64,000 nucleotides of DNA from Candidatus Gastranaerophilales bacterium (GCA_944323685.1 CALUTJ010000011.1:17291-81290), one strand, 5' to 3'; shown: positions 16,875 to 25,526, counted from the stretch's first letter. Program-made: numbers and translations. The notes: a model not told the origin generated them from the letters alone.

Positions 16875-17474
16875 TTAAACACTGCCTGTGTCTTGTGTTG
16901 CAGCCAAATCCTGCGCTTTGGCGTGGATTTCTATATCCATCAGTTTTGTCTGCTTATTGCCTTCGGCGCCGAATTCGTGTTCTGTATAAACACCTCGTCC
17001 GTCAAAGGTCAAAGTCGCAAAATCGTTTTGCACACCGTTTATCGGGATAGCAGTTGCCTTGGCTTTGTAAATACAAAAATGTATGTCGCCGCCGTCGTTG
17101 CTGGTATCGAGTATCTGGGCTTTTAGCTGGAAATAATTGGGCAAGTCGCCTCCGCCAAAGGTAAAAGTGCCGACTTCCGTATCGTCTTGACCCGAGATAG
17201 AGTAAGTTCCGCCGGTCAATTGCGCCAGAACCTCGAGGCTGAGTTTTGCGTATTCCATATTAAAAGTGACGGATTTAATTTTGTTAGATACATCAAGTAC
17301 CTTTTCATCCCCTGTTAACGACTTTTCTTCGATTTCATAAGTCAAAGAAATCTGTCTTACCCCCGGCAGGTCAATACCCGTGCCGCAGGTAAATTTGGAT
17401 TCCGAGTCTTCTGTTACGGGGAACAGTTTTGCGTCATCGACGCCGAATAGTTTTGTTACTGTTTTAAGTGCCAT
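16875..17474 (-). CDS. Major tail tube protein (probable)
   Basis: 199 residues, last gene of the capsid-connector block, where the major tail protein is expected. The sequence is beta-rich and acidic (LPGVRQISLTYEIEEKSL, VTFNMEYAKLSLEVLAQLTGG, DTEVGTFTFGGGDLPNYFQL), consistent with a tail-tube fold. The start has AGGAG upstream. The assignment rests on position and sequence character; no specific motif is decisive. Confidence 0.6.
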   Translation of the reverse strand: MALKTVTKLFGVDDAKLFPVTEDSESKFTCGTGIDLPGVRQISLTYEIEEKSLTGDEKVLDVSNKIKSVTFNMEYAKLSLEVLAQLTGGTYSISGQDDTEVGTFTFGGGDLPNYFQLKAQILDTSNDGGDIHFCIYKAKATAIPINGVQNDFATLTFDGRGVYTEHEFGAEGNKQTKLMDIEIHAKAQDLAATQDTGSV

Positions 17475-17483
17475 TTTATTCTC

Positions 17484-17855
17484 CTATCTGTTGTAAGTTA
17501 TTGTTATATCAAGCACGTAGCAGTGCCTTTTTGATGAATCTTTTTCAAGATAATAAGGCCCGCTGTTGAGTATTGCGTGCATTATTTTGCCGTTTATTGT
17601 TATTGCTTTTTGAAAACTGTCCTGCGGAAACAACAGGTCGTGCAGCGCAAAACACGTATCACGGCAAAGTTCTAAATCTGATAATTTTATTGTTATTTTT
17701 ATGCCCGAGCGTCTGGCTAAATCACACGGCCGGCTGTCATAAAGGTTTAAGACAATTACGTCATCGCCCTTTGACGAGTCGTAATCGTACTTTATCAATG
17801 TATCGTCAGCAAGAGAGTTTTGGACAATAAAGTTTTTTAAGTCATCTAAAATCAT
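17484..17855 (-). CDS. Tail terminator / tail completion protein (probable)
   Basis: 123 residues from the ATG at 17855, chosen for AAAGGAG upstream; the longer in-frame start at 17915 overlaps the previous gene. MILDDLKNFIVQNSLADD resembles the start of small phage tail terminator or minor capsid proteins. The C-terminus (GPYYLEKDSSKRHCYVLDIT) is beta-rich. Position between head-closure-like and tail tube genes supports a head-tail joining role. Confidence 0.5.
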   Translation of the reverse strand: MILDDLKNFIVQNSLADDTLIKYDYDSSKGDDVIVLNLYDSRPCDLARRSGIKITIKLSDLELCRDTCFALHDLLFPQDSFQKAITINGKIMHAILNSGPYYLEKDSSKRHCYVLDITITYNR

Positions 17856-17871
17856 TTTTGTAACTCCTTTT

Positions 17872-18180
17872 TTATGCAAAGTAAACTTCATTGATAACGC
17901 AAACATTACTTGCAAGAGGGTAATAAGGATTTACATTAACGACTTTAAACACCTTATCTCTGATTTCTAAGATATCATCGACTTTAACGGCCGCTTCCGT
18001 ATAAAGACGCCCCGAGCAGACAAGCTGCTGACCCTGAGCATTAACCGTCAGAGAGTGTTTCATCTCTAACCGGCAATCGATTTCTTCAAGGGCGATAATG
18101 TTTGGGCGTCCGTTTTCATCAGTGCCGTTTACGGTTTTTAAGACAGCTTTGTTAACGAGCATATCTGTGTAGTATCCCAT
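17872..18180 (-). CDS. Head closure / head-tail joining protein (probable)
   Basis: 102 residues, beginning two bases after the preceding stop. The beta-strand pattern (EEIDCRLEMKHSLTVNAQGQ, DDILEIRDKVFKVVNV) fits the small beta-barrel head-closure proteins of siphophages (gp16-like). The family is inferred from order and size. Confidence 0.5.
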   Translation of the reverse strand: MGYYTDMLVNKAVLKTVNGTDENGRPNIIALEEIDCRLEMKHSLTVNAQGQQLVCSGRLYTEAAVKVDDILEIRDKVFKVVNVNPYYPLASNVCVINEVYFA

Positions 18181-18182
18181 TT

Positions 18183-18635
18183 TTACCTCAAATCTATCGG
18201 ATAACCTTTTTTAACCCACTTTTTGACAAGATAACGCGCTGTTGAGCTTGTAAGCTGATTGGCTTCAAAAGTTACGGACGCTGCGTTATAAGATACCGAC
18301 CCTGCCCCGAGCGAGATTGATGAGATATTGTTTGCCATATTCATTTTATGAATATTTGTGTCCTGACTGTTTATGAGAGAGTAGGCTTCTTCACAAACCG
18401 CGTCTTTTATATCCTGAGGCATTTCGTAATCTCTGGGGAATGCCAGCGGCTGGGCTGCGCTTTGCTGCGAGCCGACAAAATCAAAACGGCTGATTTTTTT
18501 GCTTGCGCTTATCAGCAGTTTTTCCTGTTCCTCTTGTTTTAGCGAATACCAGTCAGCGGAATCATATCTTTCATCAAAATAGCACTGTGCATCTTCTAAT
18601 GTCACAAGCGAGTTTTGATATAAAGTGATAGTCAT
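18183..18635 (-). CDS. Head-tail connector (gp6-like)
   Basis: 150 residues from the ATG at 18635, with AAAGGA seven bases upstream; a longer start at 18653 lacks it. LVTLEDAQCYFDERYDSADW followed by helical segments and a Leu-Ile-Ser-Ala pattern resembles the DNA-packaging adaptor family next to the portal. It follows the major capsid gene after a hairpin. Confidence 0.6.
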   Translation of the reverse strand: MTITLYQNSLVTLEDAQCYFDERYDSADWYSLKQEEQEKLLISASKKISRFDFVGSQQSAAQPLAFPRDYEMPQDIKDAVCEEAYSLINSQDTNIHKMNMANNISSISLGAGSVSYNAASVTFEANQLTSSTARYLVKKWVKKGYPIDLR

Positions 18636-18659
18636 TTTTATCCTTTCCGCCATACAAAA

Positions 18660-18689
18660 GACGGGGGAATCTTTTGTGATTTCCCCGTC
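18660..18689 (-). terminator. Hairpin after the major capsid gene
   Basis: GACGGGG-AAATC and its complement form a strong stem followed on the minus strand by TTTTG. Hairpins after capsid genes often attenuate downstream expression or stabilise the abundant capsid mRNA. Confidence 0.65.
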
Positions 18690-18741
18690 AAACCGTACGG
18701 CCTTTTTAATTTTAATTTGTACTAAATAGTGTGTTTACAAA

Positions 18742-19692
18742 CTAAGTTGATGATTTAGGCGTCAAAACAGCAAACGGATAACGGTTTGTTCCGCCTTTTC
18801 TGTTTACAGGTGAAGCAACCTGAACACCCAATCTCATTACGCAGCGCAGCGCAAGCATATCCTGCTGGGCGAGGTTGTAAGCGATTGTACCGTCTGTATT
18901 TTGAATTATTGCCTGATCAAGAACCTTGTATGTAATATCCTGACGTATTGAATAAACAGCCTTTGTAAAATCACCGGCAACAAGCAAAGCTTTTGTGCTG
19001 TCAAAGATACCTGTTTCGTCATACATCATAGGTCTACCAACAAGGCTGACAGGCATTTCGGACGTCAAGCCCGGTGTATAAAGCAGCTGGTTATTTTTAT
19101 CTCTGAGGTTTCTGAATTTTGCCTCTAAAGTGCTGTCAGCATAGAAACCTGTAACTTTATAACCTGCTGCCTCAACTTTTGCCATAACCCCGTTTTCTCC
19201 GATTATGTCACCGGCAATGTCTTCATTTGTACCGATTTCGACTTTATTGTTTTTGGCAATAGCCTGTGTAACAATAGCTTCCGGATAAGAAGACGGTTTG
19301 TTAACGCCGAAGAACACTGCCTCGTCAATAGCAACGCCGAACGCCTCAACTATTTGAGGTTTGATTTCGTCCCACATAGAGTATTGTGCATCATCAAAAA
19401 CAGCCTCGGGGATAGGTACGATTACGGCGATTTCTTCTGCTGTAAGGGTTAATTTATCCCATTCGGCATTTGTTGTCTTTTTCATATCCGTGTCACCGTT
19501 TAAGAAGTAAGCTGTCGGCAAAGTTGAGGCAATCGGCAAAGTTTTTTGTTTTGCGCTCATGTTAGGCAGCTGTTTAAACAACTGCAAAGCTGCAGAAGCT
19601 TTAGGAACTTCCTTAATAATTTCTGTTGATGTTTCTACCGGAATCAAGGCTTCTGCGTTTGTACGTGCAATAAGTTTAGCATCTAATGTCAT
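18742..19692 (-). CDS. Major capsid protein, HK97 fold
   Basis: 316 residues. The N-terminal arm (EIIKEVPKASAALQLFKQLP), the spine region (WDKLTLTAEEIAVIVPIPEA) and the P-domain-like C-terminus (ALRCVMRLGVQVASPVNRKG) follow the pattern of HK97-type capsid proteins of the Phage_capsid family. It is preceded by a coiled-coil scaffold gene and followed by connectors, the normal head-gene order. No maturation protease is seen, consistent with a separate scaffold. Confidence 0.8.
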   Translation of the reverse strand: MTLDAKLIARTNAEALIPVETSTEIIKEVPKASAALQLFKQLPNMSAKQKTLPIASTLPTAYFLNGDTDMKKTTNAEWDKLTLTAEEIAVIVPIPEAVFDDAQYSMWDEIKPQIVEAFGVAIDEAVFFGVNKPSSYPEAIVTQAIAKNNKVEIGTNEDIAGDIIGENGVMAKVEAAGYKVTGFYADSTLEAKFRNLRDKNNQLLYTPGLTSEMPVSLVGRPMMYDETGIFDSTKALLVAGDFTKAVYSIRQDITYKVLDQAIIQNTDGTIAYNLAQQDMLALRCVMRLGVQVASPVNRKGGTNRYPFAVLTPKSST

Positions 19693-19735
19693 GTTTTGTT
19701 TTCCTTTCGTTTGTTAATGTGACAGTTTTAAAATA

Positions 19736-20317
19736 CTAACGCCCCAGTGCAGCGCGGATATACGCATCCATCTGCTGGGAAGGTGTAAGTACTTTTGTAG
19801 TGCAGGTTTTAAACGTCCCGCCAAGGTTGTTGTTTTTGCTCTCCTGAAAAAGAAACCCGTTTTCCTCTTTATACTGTTCGATAAATTTGTCCAGTTCTTC
19901 TGAGGATTCCAGATTGTCAGGGATATCCTTTGCCACAAGCTCGCTTTTTATACAGCCTGCCCTGTCAAGTTTCCTTATGACAGTAAGGTTTTTGTGTTCT
20001 TGTTTTAAAGCGTCAAGCTCGTTTTGGATTTCCTGTGCTCTGGTTTGAAGTGCAAGCTTTTGTTCTTCTTCTTTTTTGGAAGAAGTCCTATACTTTGCGG
20101 CTTCTTTACGGAGCTTTTCGATTTCTTTTTTCATTTGCGCAGGGGAATGCCCTCTCAAGAGCAAGTCCATTTTTTGTGCGGGAGTAAGTTCTTTGTCCTG
20201 CAAATTTTCGGCTTCCTGAGCCGATTCTTTAATAATTTGTTCAGAACCTGCCTGAACTGGCTGCAAAATTTCTTGCGGATTTTTTGCAGCAAAAATTTCG
20301 TCCTGTGTACCTGACAT
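19736..20317 (-). CDS. Capsid scaffolding protein
   Basis: 193 residues, strongly charged. A coiled coil spans about residues 55-115 (AQMKKEIEKLRKEAAKYRT, QNELDALKQEHKNL). This is the composition and position of scaffolding proteins that template prohead assembly, immediately before the major capsid gene. The start has AAAGGAG. Confidence 0.7.
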   Translation of the reverse strand: MSGTQDEIFAAKNPQEILQPVQAGSEQIIKESAQEAENLQDKELTPAQKMDLLLRGHSPAQMKKEIEKLRKEAAKYRTSSKKEEEQKLALQTRAQEIQNELDALKQEHKNLTVIRKLDRAGCIKSELVAKDIPDNLESSEELDKFIEQYKEENGFLFQESKNNNLGGTFKTCTTKVLTPSQQMDAYIRAALGR

Positions 20318-20432
20318 AGGAACTCCTTTCTTTGTGATAATTGCGGATTGCCTAAAAAAAGATTACAAAAGGCAACCCTTGTGTATGTAAGTTAGTTGTA
20401 TATGATTTCGATAATTTTTATTATGAAATTTG

Positions 20433-20960
20433 TCACTGCTTATTATATTTTTTTGTAATACCAAACCAAACAATCAAAGATAAATAACTTAACAATACTC
20501 CTGTTCCTGAAAGAATATATATAAAAACTATAAAAACAATATTAGAAAATGAAAAAATTGTTAATTCTTGTTCTGTTACAAGCATATAAAAATTATTTAA
20601 TATACCAATAAAAAATGCTAAAGGAATAAAATTACATATAAAATCAAAAATTATTGCATTTACAAATATTTTTGTTCGAAAATTATTATTCAATAAAAAT
20701 TTTTTTAAGAACTTATAAGAAAAAGTTTTTTTTGATTTTCTAATAAGAAAAAATGGAAATACTAAAATTTTTATTAGAATATATGATATCCAAAAAATCA
20801 AGATTAATATGTAATAAGCAATCCACAATGGATTATATGACTCTCCATCAAAATTTAGACCACAAATTATGCCTATAACCAAAAAGCAGACAATACCAAT
20901 GAAAAAAATAATATTAGAACTTAATATAATATTTAATTTAAAGAATTGTCCGCTTTCCAT
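20433..20960 (-). CDS. Multi-spanning membrane protein, candidate immunity protein A
   Basis: 175 residues with about four transmembrane segments (roughly 10-35, 45-75, 95-125, 135-165). The C-terminus LLSYLSLIVWFGITKKYNKQ is shared almost exactly with the membrane protein at 28490 and similar to that at 21394. A TATAAT box ends 8 bases before the ATG (leaderless promoter). It directly follows an orphan copy of the toxin C-terminal domain, the standard toxin-immunity order. Immunity function is inferred from context only. Confidence 0.6.
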   Translation of the reverse strand: MESGQFFKLNIILSSNIIFFIGIVCFLVIGIICGLNFDGESYNPLWIAYYILILIFWISYILIKILVFPFFLIRKSKKTFSYKFLKKFLLNNNFRTKIFVNAIIFDFICNFIPLAFFIGILNNFYMLVTEQELTIFSFSNIVFIVFIYILSGTGVLLSYLSLIVWFGITKKYNKQ

Positions 20961-20990
20961 AGAATAATTATATGCAAATTTTTTGCTTTA

Positions 20991-21368
20991 TCAATATTTT
21001 GTCCAAATGCTTTCCGGTATCTCTATCTTTGTTATTGAATAATGCGGTATTATTATACCATTTTTTTGTAACACACGAGGAATTGCTATTATTGGATTAA
21101 AGTCTGCATCATTAAAATCATATGTGTCAACAACTTTTGCATGTAGTGTATTATTTGAATCCAAATGAATATCAATAATATCTGAATGTTTAATTGCTAA
21201 ATATAAATTTAAATTAGACTTGCGTTCGAAAAATAAATAGTCATCTTTTAAAAAACGTTCTTTTGATAATTTCAATTTATTTTTTCTAATAAATGTTCTA
21301 AATTCTTGTGATGAAGCTATATCCGAGGCTACAGAGCTATTTTTGTCATAAGTAAGTAGGGTGGGCAA
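20991..21368 (-). pseudogene. Orphan polymorphic toxin C-terminal domain
   Basis: 125 codons whose body aligns with the C-terminal domains of the MuF proteins at 21926 and 25527: an S-x-EFRTFIRKN segment, the DIIDIHLDSNNTLHAKVVDT segment followed by YDFN, and a YSITKIEIPESIWTKY ending. The first codons (MPTLLTYD) are encoded by a REP family 1 element (21351-21385), so the N-terminal part of an ancestral gene was cut off there. It may be translated from the REP-derived ATG or be a silent cassette. It is followed by a candidate immunity gene. Confidence 0.65.
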
Positions 21369-21385
21369 AACGGAGTGTGCCCACC
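21351..21385 (+). repeat. Solo REP family 1 element
   Basis: AGTAAGTAGGGTGGGCAAAA followed by CGGAGTGTGCCCACC. This is the terminal hairpin of the RAYT elements at 23564 and 29122 without a transposase. It fused to the 5' side of the orphan toxin domain. Confidence 0.8.
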
Positions 21386-21393
21386 TGCTATTA

Positions 21394-21873
21394 TCATGAT
21401 TTATTCATTAAATTTGTAATTTTGAACCAAGCAATCAAAGATAAATAACTCAAAGTAACTCCGCCGCCGCCAATTAAAGAATATAATATAAAACCAGATA
21501 AAAAATTACGTATGTCAGTAAAAAATACTTCTGATAAAAAAGTCAAAATAATAGCCATATCAGCTAAAAATGAAAGCAATAAAACTTTATTTTTAAAAGC
21601 TTTTTCTTTACTTATTCTTTCAAAAAATTTGCTAATATATGGATTATTAGAGAATGTGTAAATTAAAGGGAAAATAAATAATCTTAAAATATAGTATAAA
21701 AGCAGAAAAATACTAAGAAAAAATATTAAAATGTAATCTTTTAAAATAAATCCATTATTAGAATGGTTATTTATCGCAATAAAAATTACAATAAAAGAAA
21801 CTAACGATATTGGTATGATGGGAGTTAGCAAAAAATTTAGAATCCCGAACACTAAATAAAAAACCTTTTTCAT
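21394..21873 (-). CDS. Multi-spanning membrane protein, candidate immunity protein B
   Basis: 159 residues with four predicted transmembrane segments (about 5-30, 42-70, 95-118, 125-150). It lies 52 bp downstream of the MuF1 toxin gene and has its own promoter (TGGTATTAT ending 6-9 bases before the ATG). A near-identical duplicate is at 28490-28969, where only the last ~12 residues differ. Position and membrane topology fit an immunity protein against a toxin acting at the inner membrane or in the periplasm; the activity is not shown. Confidence 0.65.
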   Translation of the reverse strand: MKKVFYLVFGILNFLLTPIIPISLVSFIVIFIAINNHSNNGFILKDYILIFFLSIFLLLYYILRLFIFPLIYTFSNNPYISKFFERISKEKAFKNKVLLLSFLADMAIILTFLSEVFFTDIRNFLSGFILYSLIGGGGVTLSYLSLIAWFKITNLMNKS

Positions 21874-21925
21874 ATATTAATAATACCAAACAGGGTTATA
21901 AAATACTATAAAACTGTTCATAATT

Positions 21926-23035
21926 TTAATAATTAATCCATTCTTTCCTAGGTATTTTTAAAATAGCTATATTGTAATAAGGTTCAAGTTTCCCTTTATC
22001 TTGGTATTCTCCACCCTTTTTTACGAGAGGGTCATCTTCAAATTTGTTAAAGTCATATGTATCAATAACTAAAGCATACAAATTGTCATTAGAGTCAAGT
22101 TTAATATTGATAATATCAACATAATGATATGCGCTTCTTAAATTTCCTTGTTCAAATGACAAACTTGTATCTTCAATTCTTCTGTTATTCAAAAGTTCTT
22201 CTTTTCTATTAGAAATTAAAGTTCTAAAACTGTTTTCTCTTGTAATAGCTTTAGATACAGAACTGTATTCATTGTATAAAACGCCTTTTGTTTCACTTGT
22301 TCCTATTTGTTTTAGTAATTTATCTCTGACAAATAATTCTAAATTGTGGTTATTTAAATCAGAAACTTTTTCATATATTCTACCGTTTTTATTAATATAT
22401 TCTTTTGCGGATGAACTAGAAAATTTGCTTGCAGCAATCTCATAGAAGGCAGCACCGTCTCTTTGATTTTTGTATTTACCATAGACATAAACAGCCTTAT
22501 CAAATATAGATTTTGGAGTATATTTGATAGCAATTGTTTCTATCTTTTTATATGTTGTACTAATACCTTTTCTTATATTATCAATATGTAGTTCAATCCT
22601 CTGTATAACAGAAGCACTAATCGTATCAATATTTAACGCTTCAATTTTATCAATCAGCTTGTAAACTTCATACTCAATACCTTCAAGCCTGTTGTCCAGT
22701 GTGCGTACCTCAGGTGTGTTGTTTTCTTTCATCAGCTTTTCTATCTGTTCTCTTAACACACTTGTATCGCCTAATAACTCGTCGGCTTGTAGTTTTAGTT
22801 GTTCGATTTCTTCTCTGTATTCGTTTAACTCGCTTTCTATTTCGTCTACTATACTTATTTCTTCTACCTTGCACCTGCAATTCGGATGAGGTCTTGGCGG
22901 GATTTCATCTTCTTCAAACTCTTTACCGTCCAGTGCCGCGCATTTTTCACATGTGTTTTTGCCGAACTCTGCTATCCATCTGTATTTTCTTTTTGCTGCA
23001 TAGCTTATGTGACCTTTTAATATTACGTTGCCCAT
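21926..23035 (-). CDS. MuF-type minor head protein with polymorphic toxin-like C-terminus (MuF1)
   Basis: 369 residues. The N-terminus is the compact MuF/minor-head zinc-binding type: NTCEKCAALDGKEF, then RPHPNCRCKVEE (paired Cys and HPNCRC). A long coiled coil follows (about 60-130). The C-terminal domain (about 190-369) is shared with MuF2 and the orphan at 20991: YINKNGRIYEK, FRTLISNRKEELLNN, LYALVIDTYDFN, and ILKIPRKEWINY at the end. MuF-toxin fusions are a known polymorphic-toxin class of temperate phages. The DxYD part recalls the colicin M motif, but the following His-Arg is absent. Start overlaps the previous gene (TAAATG). A membrane immunity candidate follows. Confidence 0.7.
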   Translation of the reverse strand: MGNVILKGHISYAAKRKYRWIAEFGKNTCEKCAALDGKEFEEDEIPPRPHPNCRCKVEEISIVDEIESELNEYREEIEQLKLQADELLGDTSVLREQIEKLMKENNTPEVRTLDNRLEGIEYEVYKLIDKIEALNIDTISASVIQRIELHIDNIRKGISTTYKKIETIAIKYTPKSIFDKAVYVYGKYKNQRDGAAFYEIAASKFSSSSAKEYINKNGRIYEKVSDLNNHNLELFVRDKLLKQIGTSETKGVLYNEYSSVSKAITRENSFRTLISNRKEELLNNRRIEDTSLSFEQGNLRSAYHYVDIINIKLDSNDNLYALVIDTYDFNKFEDDPLVKKGGEYQDKGKLEPYYNIAILKIPRKEWINY

Positions 23036-23527
23036 TTATTTTGTTCCTCCGAGATTATTTTCCAATTGTCTTACTATTGCTTTGGTGTTTATATTTTTAT
23101 CACTTGTTGTGTCTATCAAAGTATTGCTTAAAGCTCCTTTTCTTATAGCATTTTTGATTGTCGAAATATCATAATGTTTGAAAATTTCATAAAATGCTTT
23201 AAATGTTTTTTCTCCAAAATCGCCGTCTTCTTTTAACGCATCGTTTAAATCCTTATGCAAAAAATTCAAACCACATTGAAAGTCTTTCACAGCCTGTTCT
23301 TTCCCGACAGAGAGAACATGTTTTTTGATAAAATTTGCTATTTCTGTATAGTTTTGTTCCTCCTGAGTTTGTATAGATTGATTGTTATTGAAAATACCGA
23401 GCCTTTCCATTCGCATTGAGTACAGCTGATTGCGCAACATGTCATCAAATTTTTGTGATGGTGTTCTTTCAGCCTCCTGCTGCTCGGGGAACAGAAGGCG
23501 TGATAGTGTTTTGTAGTTGAATTCCAT
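23036..23527 (-). CDS. Peptidoglycan-binding-like phage protein 1 (GH108/PG_binding_3-like)
   Basis: 163 residues. The middle reads GKEQAVKDFQCGLNFLHKDL and then EDGDFGEKTFKAFYEIFKHY. This matches the pattern of the peptidoglycan-binding part of GH108-type lysozyme proteins (A-x-D-F-x-x-N-x-G ... DGxFGxxT). No catalytic N-terminal lysozyme domain is evident; residues 1-60 are charged and phage-specific. It is translationally coupled to MuF1 and has a paralogue in the same position before MuF2 (26782), so the two genes travel as a pair. Possible role: virion protein that targets the MuF toxin to the cell wall (inference). Confidence 0.5.
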   Translation of the reverse strand: MEFNYKTLSRLLFPEQQEAERTPSQKFDDMLRNQLYSMRMERLGIFNNNQSIQTQEEQNYTEIANFIKKHVLSVGKEQAVKDFQCGLNFLHKDLNDALKEDGDFGEKTFKAFYEIFKHYDISTIKNAIRKGALSNTLIDTTSDKNINTKAIVRQLENNLGGTK

Positions 23528-23563
23528 ATTTTCTCCTCATTTCTTGTATAAATTATCAACAGC

Positions 23564-24189
23564 AGTAAGTAGGGTGGGCAAAATGGAGTGTGCCCACCAA
23601 TTTATTCAAAATTTAAGTCATTAATTTCATTTTTGTCATTAATGTTGCACCAATCTAAAGAATAAAAATTTAATCTGACAAATTTTTTAAATGTTGAAAA
23701 TGTCCAATCGCAAGGTGCAATTTTGTAATGTTTATAAGAGTTAAAATGTATATAATCCAAATGTTTATATAAATCAGATTCGTCTTTAATTGTATGTTCC
23801 CAAAATCTTCTTTGCCAAATTCCTTTTTCTCTTTTTTTTAATTTGCTTGATGATAATGTTGAAAATGTCTTTATATTTCGTGAAAAATAATATTTTATTA
23901 ATCTGATTATTTCGGAATAATCTTTTGTATTTTCTAATTTTAAAATCAAATGCAAGTGGTCTTTTAATATGCAAATTGCAAATATTTCAAAATGGTATTT
24001 TGTATCGCATATCTAAATGAAGAACGTAAAATATTTATATTATCAATTAATAACGGCTTTCTGTTATATGTTACTAACGTAAAAAAGACATATTTATAAT
24101 TATCGTTGTAAAAACGTTTATAATTCGACATAGAACAATTGTATCATAATTTCCGGTGGGCACACTACGTTTTGCCCACCCTACGGACT
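23564..24189 (-). mobile_element. RAYT/REP transposon, copy 1 (626 bp)
   Basis: Inverted ends of about 34 bp (AGTAAGTAGGGTGGGCAAAA at the left; the complement of AGTCCGTAGGGTGGGC at the right), each able to form a hairpin. It encloses a REP-associated tyrosine transposase gene. The whole element is repeated at 29122-29747 with the same length, and no difference was noticed. It is inserted between MuF1/PG-binding genes and a membrane-protein remnant. Confidence 0.8.
23602..24131 (-). pseudogene. REP-associated tyrosine transposase (RAYT), frameshifted
   Basis: The frame from ATG 24131 reads MSNYKRFYNDNYKYVFFTLV to RSSFRYAIQN and then stops early. The rest continues in another frame as YHFEIFAICILKDHLHLILK, with the HUH motif (H-L-H), and ends DKNEINDLNFE. 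One base missing from an A run (CAAAATACC; five A would restore the frame) explains the break. The family is single-strand transposases of the IS200-like Y1 class acting on REP hairpins. The duplicate at 29160 shares the same frameshift, so neither copy encodes an intact enzyme unless frameshifting occurs. Confidence 0.75.
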
Positions 24190-24454
24190 GTTCTTATTTT
24201 GAATAAGATTTTGTGTATATTAGGCAGGAGGGTTCTTAGCCAATATATGAAAAAGAGAGTAAAAACTTTAATGAAAAGAAATATTAGCCATATAAATAAA
24301 ATAAATATCAAATATAAAACTATATTTTTATCAAAATTTTCACCATTTTTACAAAACAATGAAAAAACATATGTCAAAAAAATAATCCTGCGCTAAAAAA
24401 CACATTTACAAAGCCCCAAAACACAAGTTCTAAATATTTAATAATTCGTTTCAT
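24184..24454 (-). pseudogene. Remnant of a small membrane protein gene
   Basis: ATG at 24454 follows TATATAATTTTGTTT (leaderless-type promoter) and opens MKRIIKYLELVFWGFVNVFF, stopping after 26 codons at a run of seven T. With one extra T the frame continues through a second hydrophobic block (IVLYLIFILFIWLIFLFIKV) into the RAYT element end. The 3' end was therefore cut off by the transposon. It resembles the other small membrane proteins of this zone in character. The T7 run could be a phase-variable site or simple decay. Confidence 0.5.
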
Positions 24455-24541
24455 AAACAAAATTATATAAGAAAGACCGGTAAATGCATAATAATATATG
24501 CAGGTTTTGAGCTTAGTAAACCGTGTTGCAAAGGATATTTA

Positions 24542-25213
24542 TTAATAATTTGAATAAAAAAAATAAATTTTGTTAATTGCGTATCCAAATATTAAACCGG
24601 AAGTATAATTTTCTTTTTGTGTTTCTTTTTTTAATATACAAATTTCATCATTATCATCTAAAAAGTTTATATAAATTTTTATCCCTTTATTATAAAGTTC
24701 TCTGTACGAACCAATAACTGCACAATCTTTTTTATAATTATTGAACATTTCATCAATATATGACTTATCAATATCATAACTTAAATAGTTCATATTATAT
24801 CCATCAAAAGAATTTTCCACTTGCATAAAATAATTTCTGGCATTTGGCGGTATTTTTTCTGGGAAATGTGCCAGGCGTTCAATTCCATCCTTTTTCTTTA
24901 ATGCATTTAAGGAATTTTTATAATTAATTTTAGATGGAAAGTATTGTATATGCATAATACACTCTATTATTAACCAATAAAATATTGCATTTATGATAAA
25001 AATTACTGTTATAATATTTATCAATTTTTTATTCCATTTATATTTTAAACTAATAAATTTTATAAATAACAAAATAAAAAAAGGCATTATTCCCAGAATA
25101 CAAAATATAAAATTAACGTTAATAAAAGCGAACAAACACTGAAAAATTATAAATAAACAAACAAATGAGCACAAAAATAGTACAATATTAATAAAGCTTA
25201 ATTTATAATTCAT
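24542..25213 (-). CDS. Membrane protein with extracytoplasmic C-terminal domain, candidate immunity protein C
   Basis: 223 residues. Three to four hydrophobic segments in residues 5-95 (SFVCLFIIFQCLFAFINV, MPFFILLFIKFI, IITVIFIINAIFYWLII), then a soluble domain of about 120 residues with no recognised motif. It is the first gene downstream of the MuF2 toxin gene, the immunity position. Its sequence is unrelated to the membrane proteins at 20433 and 21394, which would fit a different toxin specificity. A weak AAGG ribosome binding site precedes the ATG. Confidence 0.5.
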   Translation of the reverse strand: MNYKLSFINIVLFLCSFVCLFIIFQCLFAFINVNFIFCILGIMPFFILLFIKFISLKYKWNKKLINIITVIFIINAIFYWLIIECIMHIQYFPSKINYKNSLNALKKKDGIERLAHFPEKIPPNARNYFMQVENSFDGYNMNYLSYDIDKSYIDEMFNNYKKDCAVIGSYRELYNKGIKIYINFLDDNDEICILKKETQKENYTSGLIFGYAINKIYFFYSNY

Positions 25214-25526
25214 ATTTTGACCTTATTTTGTCTGAGGAGAACCTCATTTGTATAATTGGTACAGTCAGAAACATAACACCAGACTTAACCTCAGCTCAGT
25301 CGATAGTACATTCAATCTGGCATTTTACAGAAGTGATAACCTGTATTTGCTGCGAATGCCTATATTATAACATAATAATTGAACTGTTTTATGTACCCAA
25401 GAACTTTATGTAAAAGGGGGCACATGGTACATGTATTTTTATATCGGGGGCATTTGGTTATAAAAAATTATATTTCACAAAAATACAGAGGGAAAGTATA
25501 TTAATACCATTCCTCTGTTAACTTTT
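25214..25526. other. 313-bp gap downstream of MuF2, no supported gene
   Basis: AT-rich DNA between the MuF2 stop and the membrane gene. A 61-codon plus-strand frame (25228-25413) has no ribosome binding site or recognisable sequence. No strong hairpin or repeat was noticed. A GGGGGCA motif occurs twice (25417-25423 and 25446-25452). Confidence 0.4.

Noticed and set aside
24139..24396. 85-codon plus-strand frame
   Set aside because: It lies antisense to a better supported membrane-gene remnant and the RAYT end, and is Lys/Ile-rich low complexity.
25228..25413. 61-codon plus-strand frame between MuF2 and the membrane gene
   Set aside because: No ribosome binding site, no recognisable sequence, opposite strand to all neighbours.
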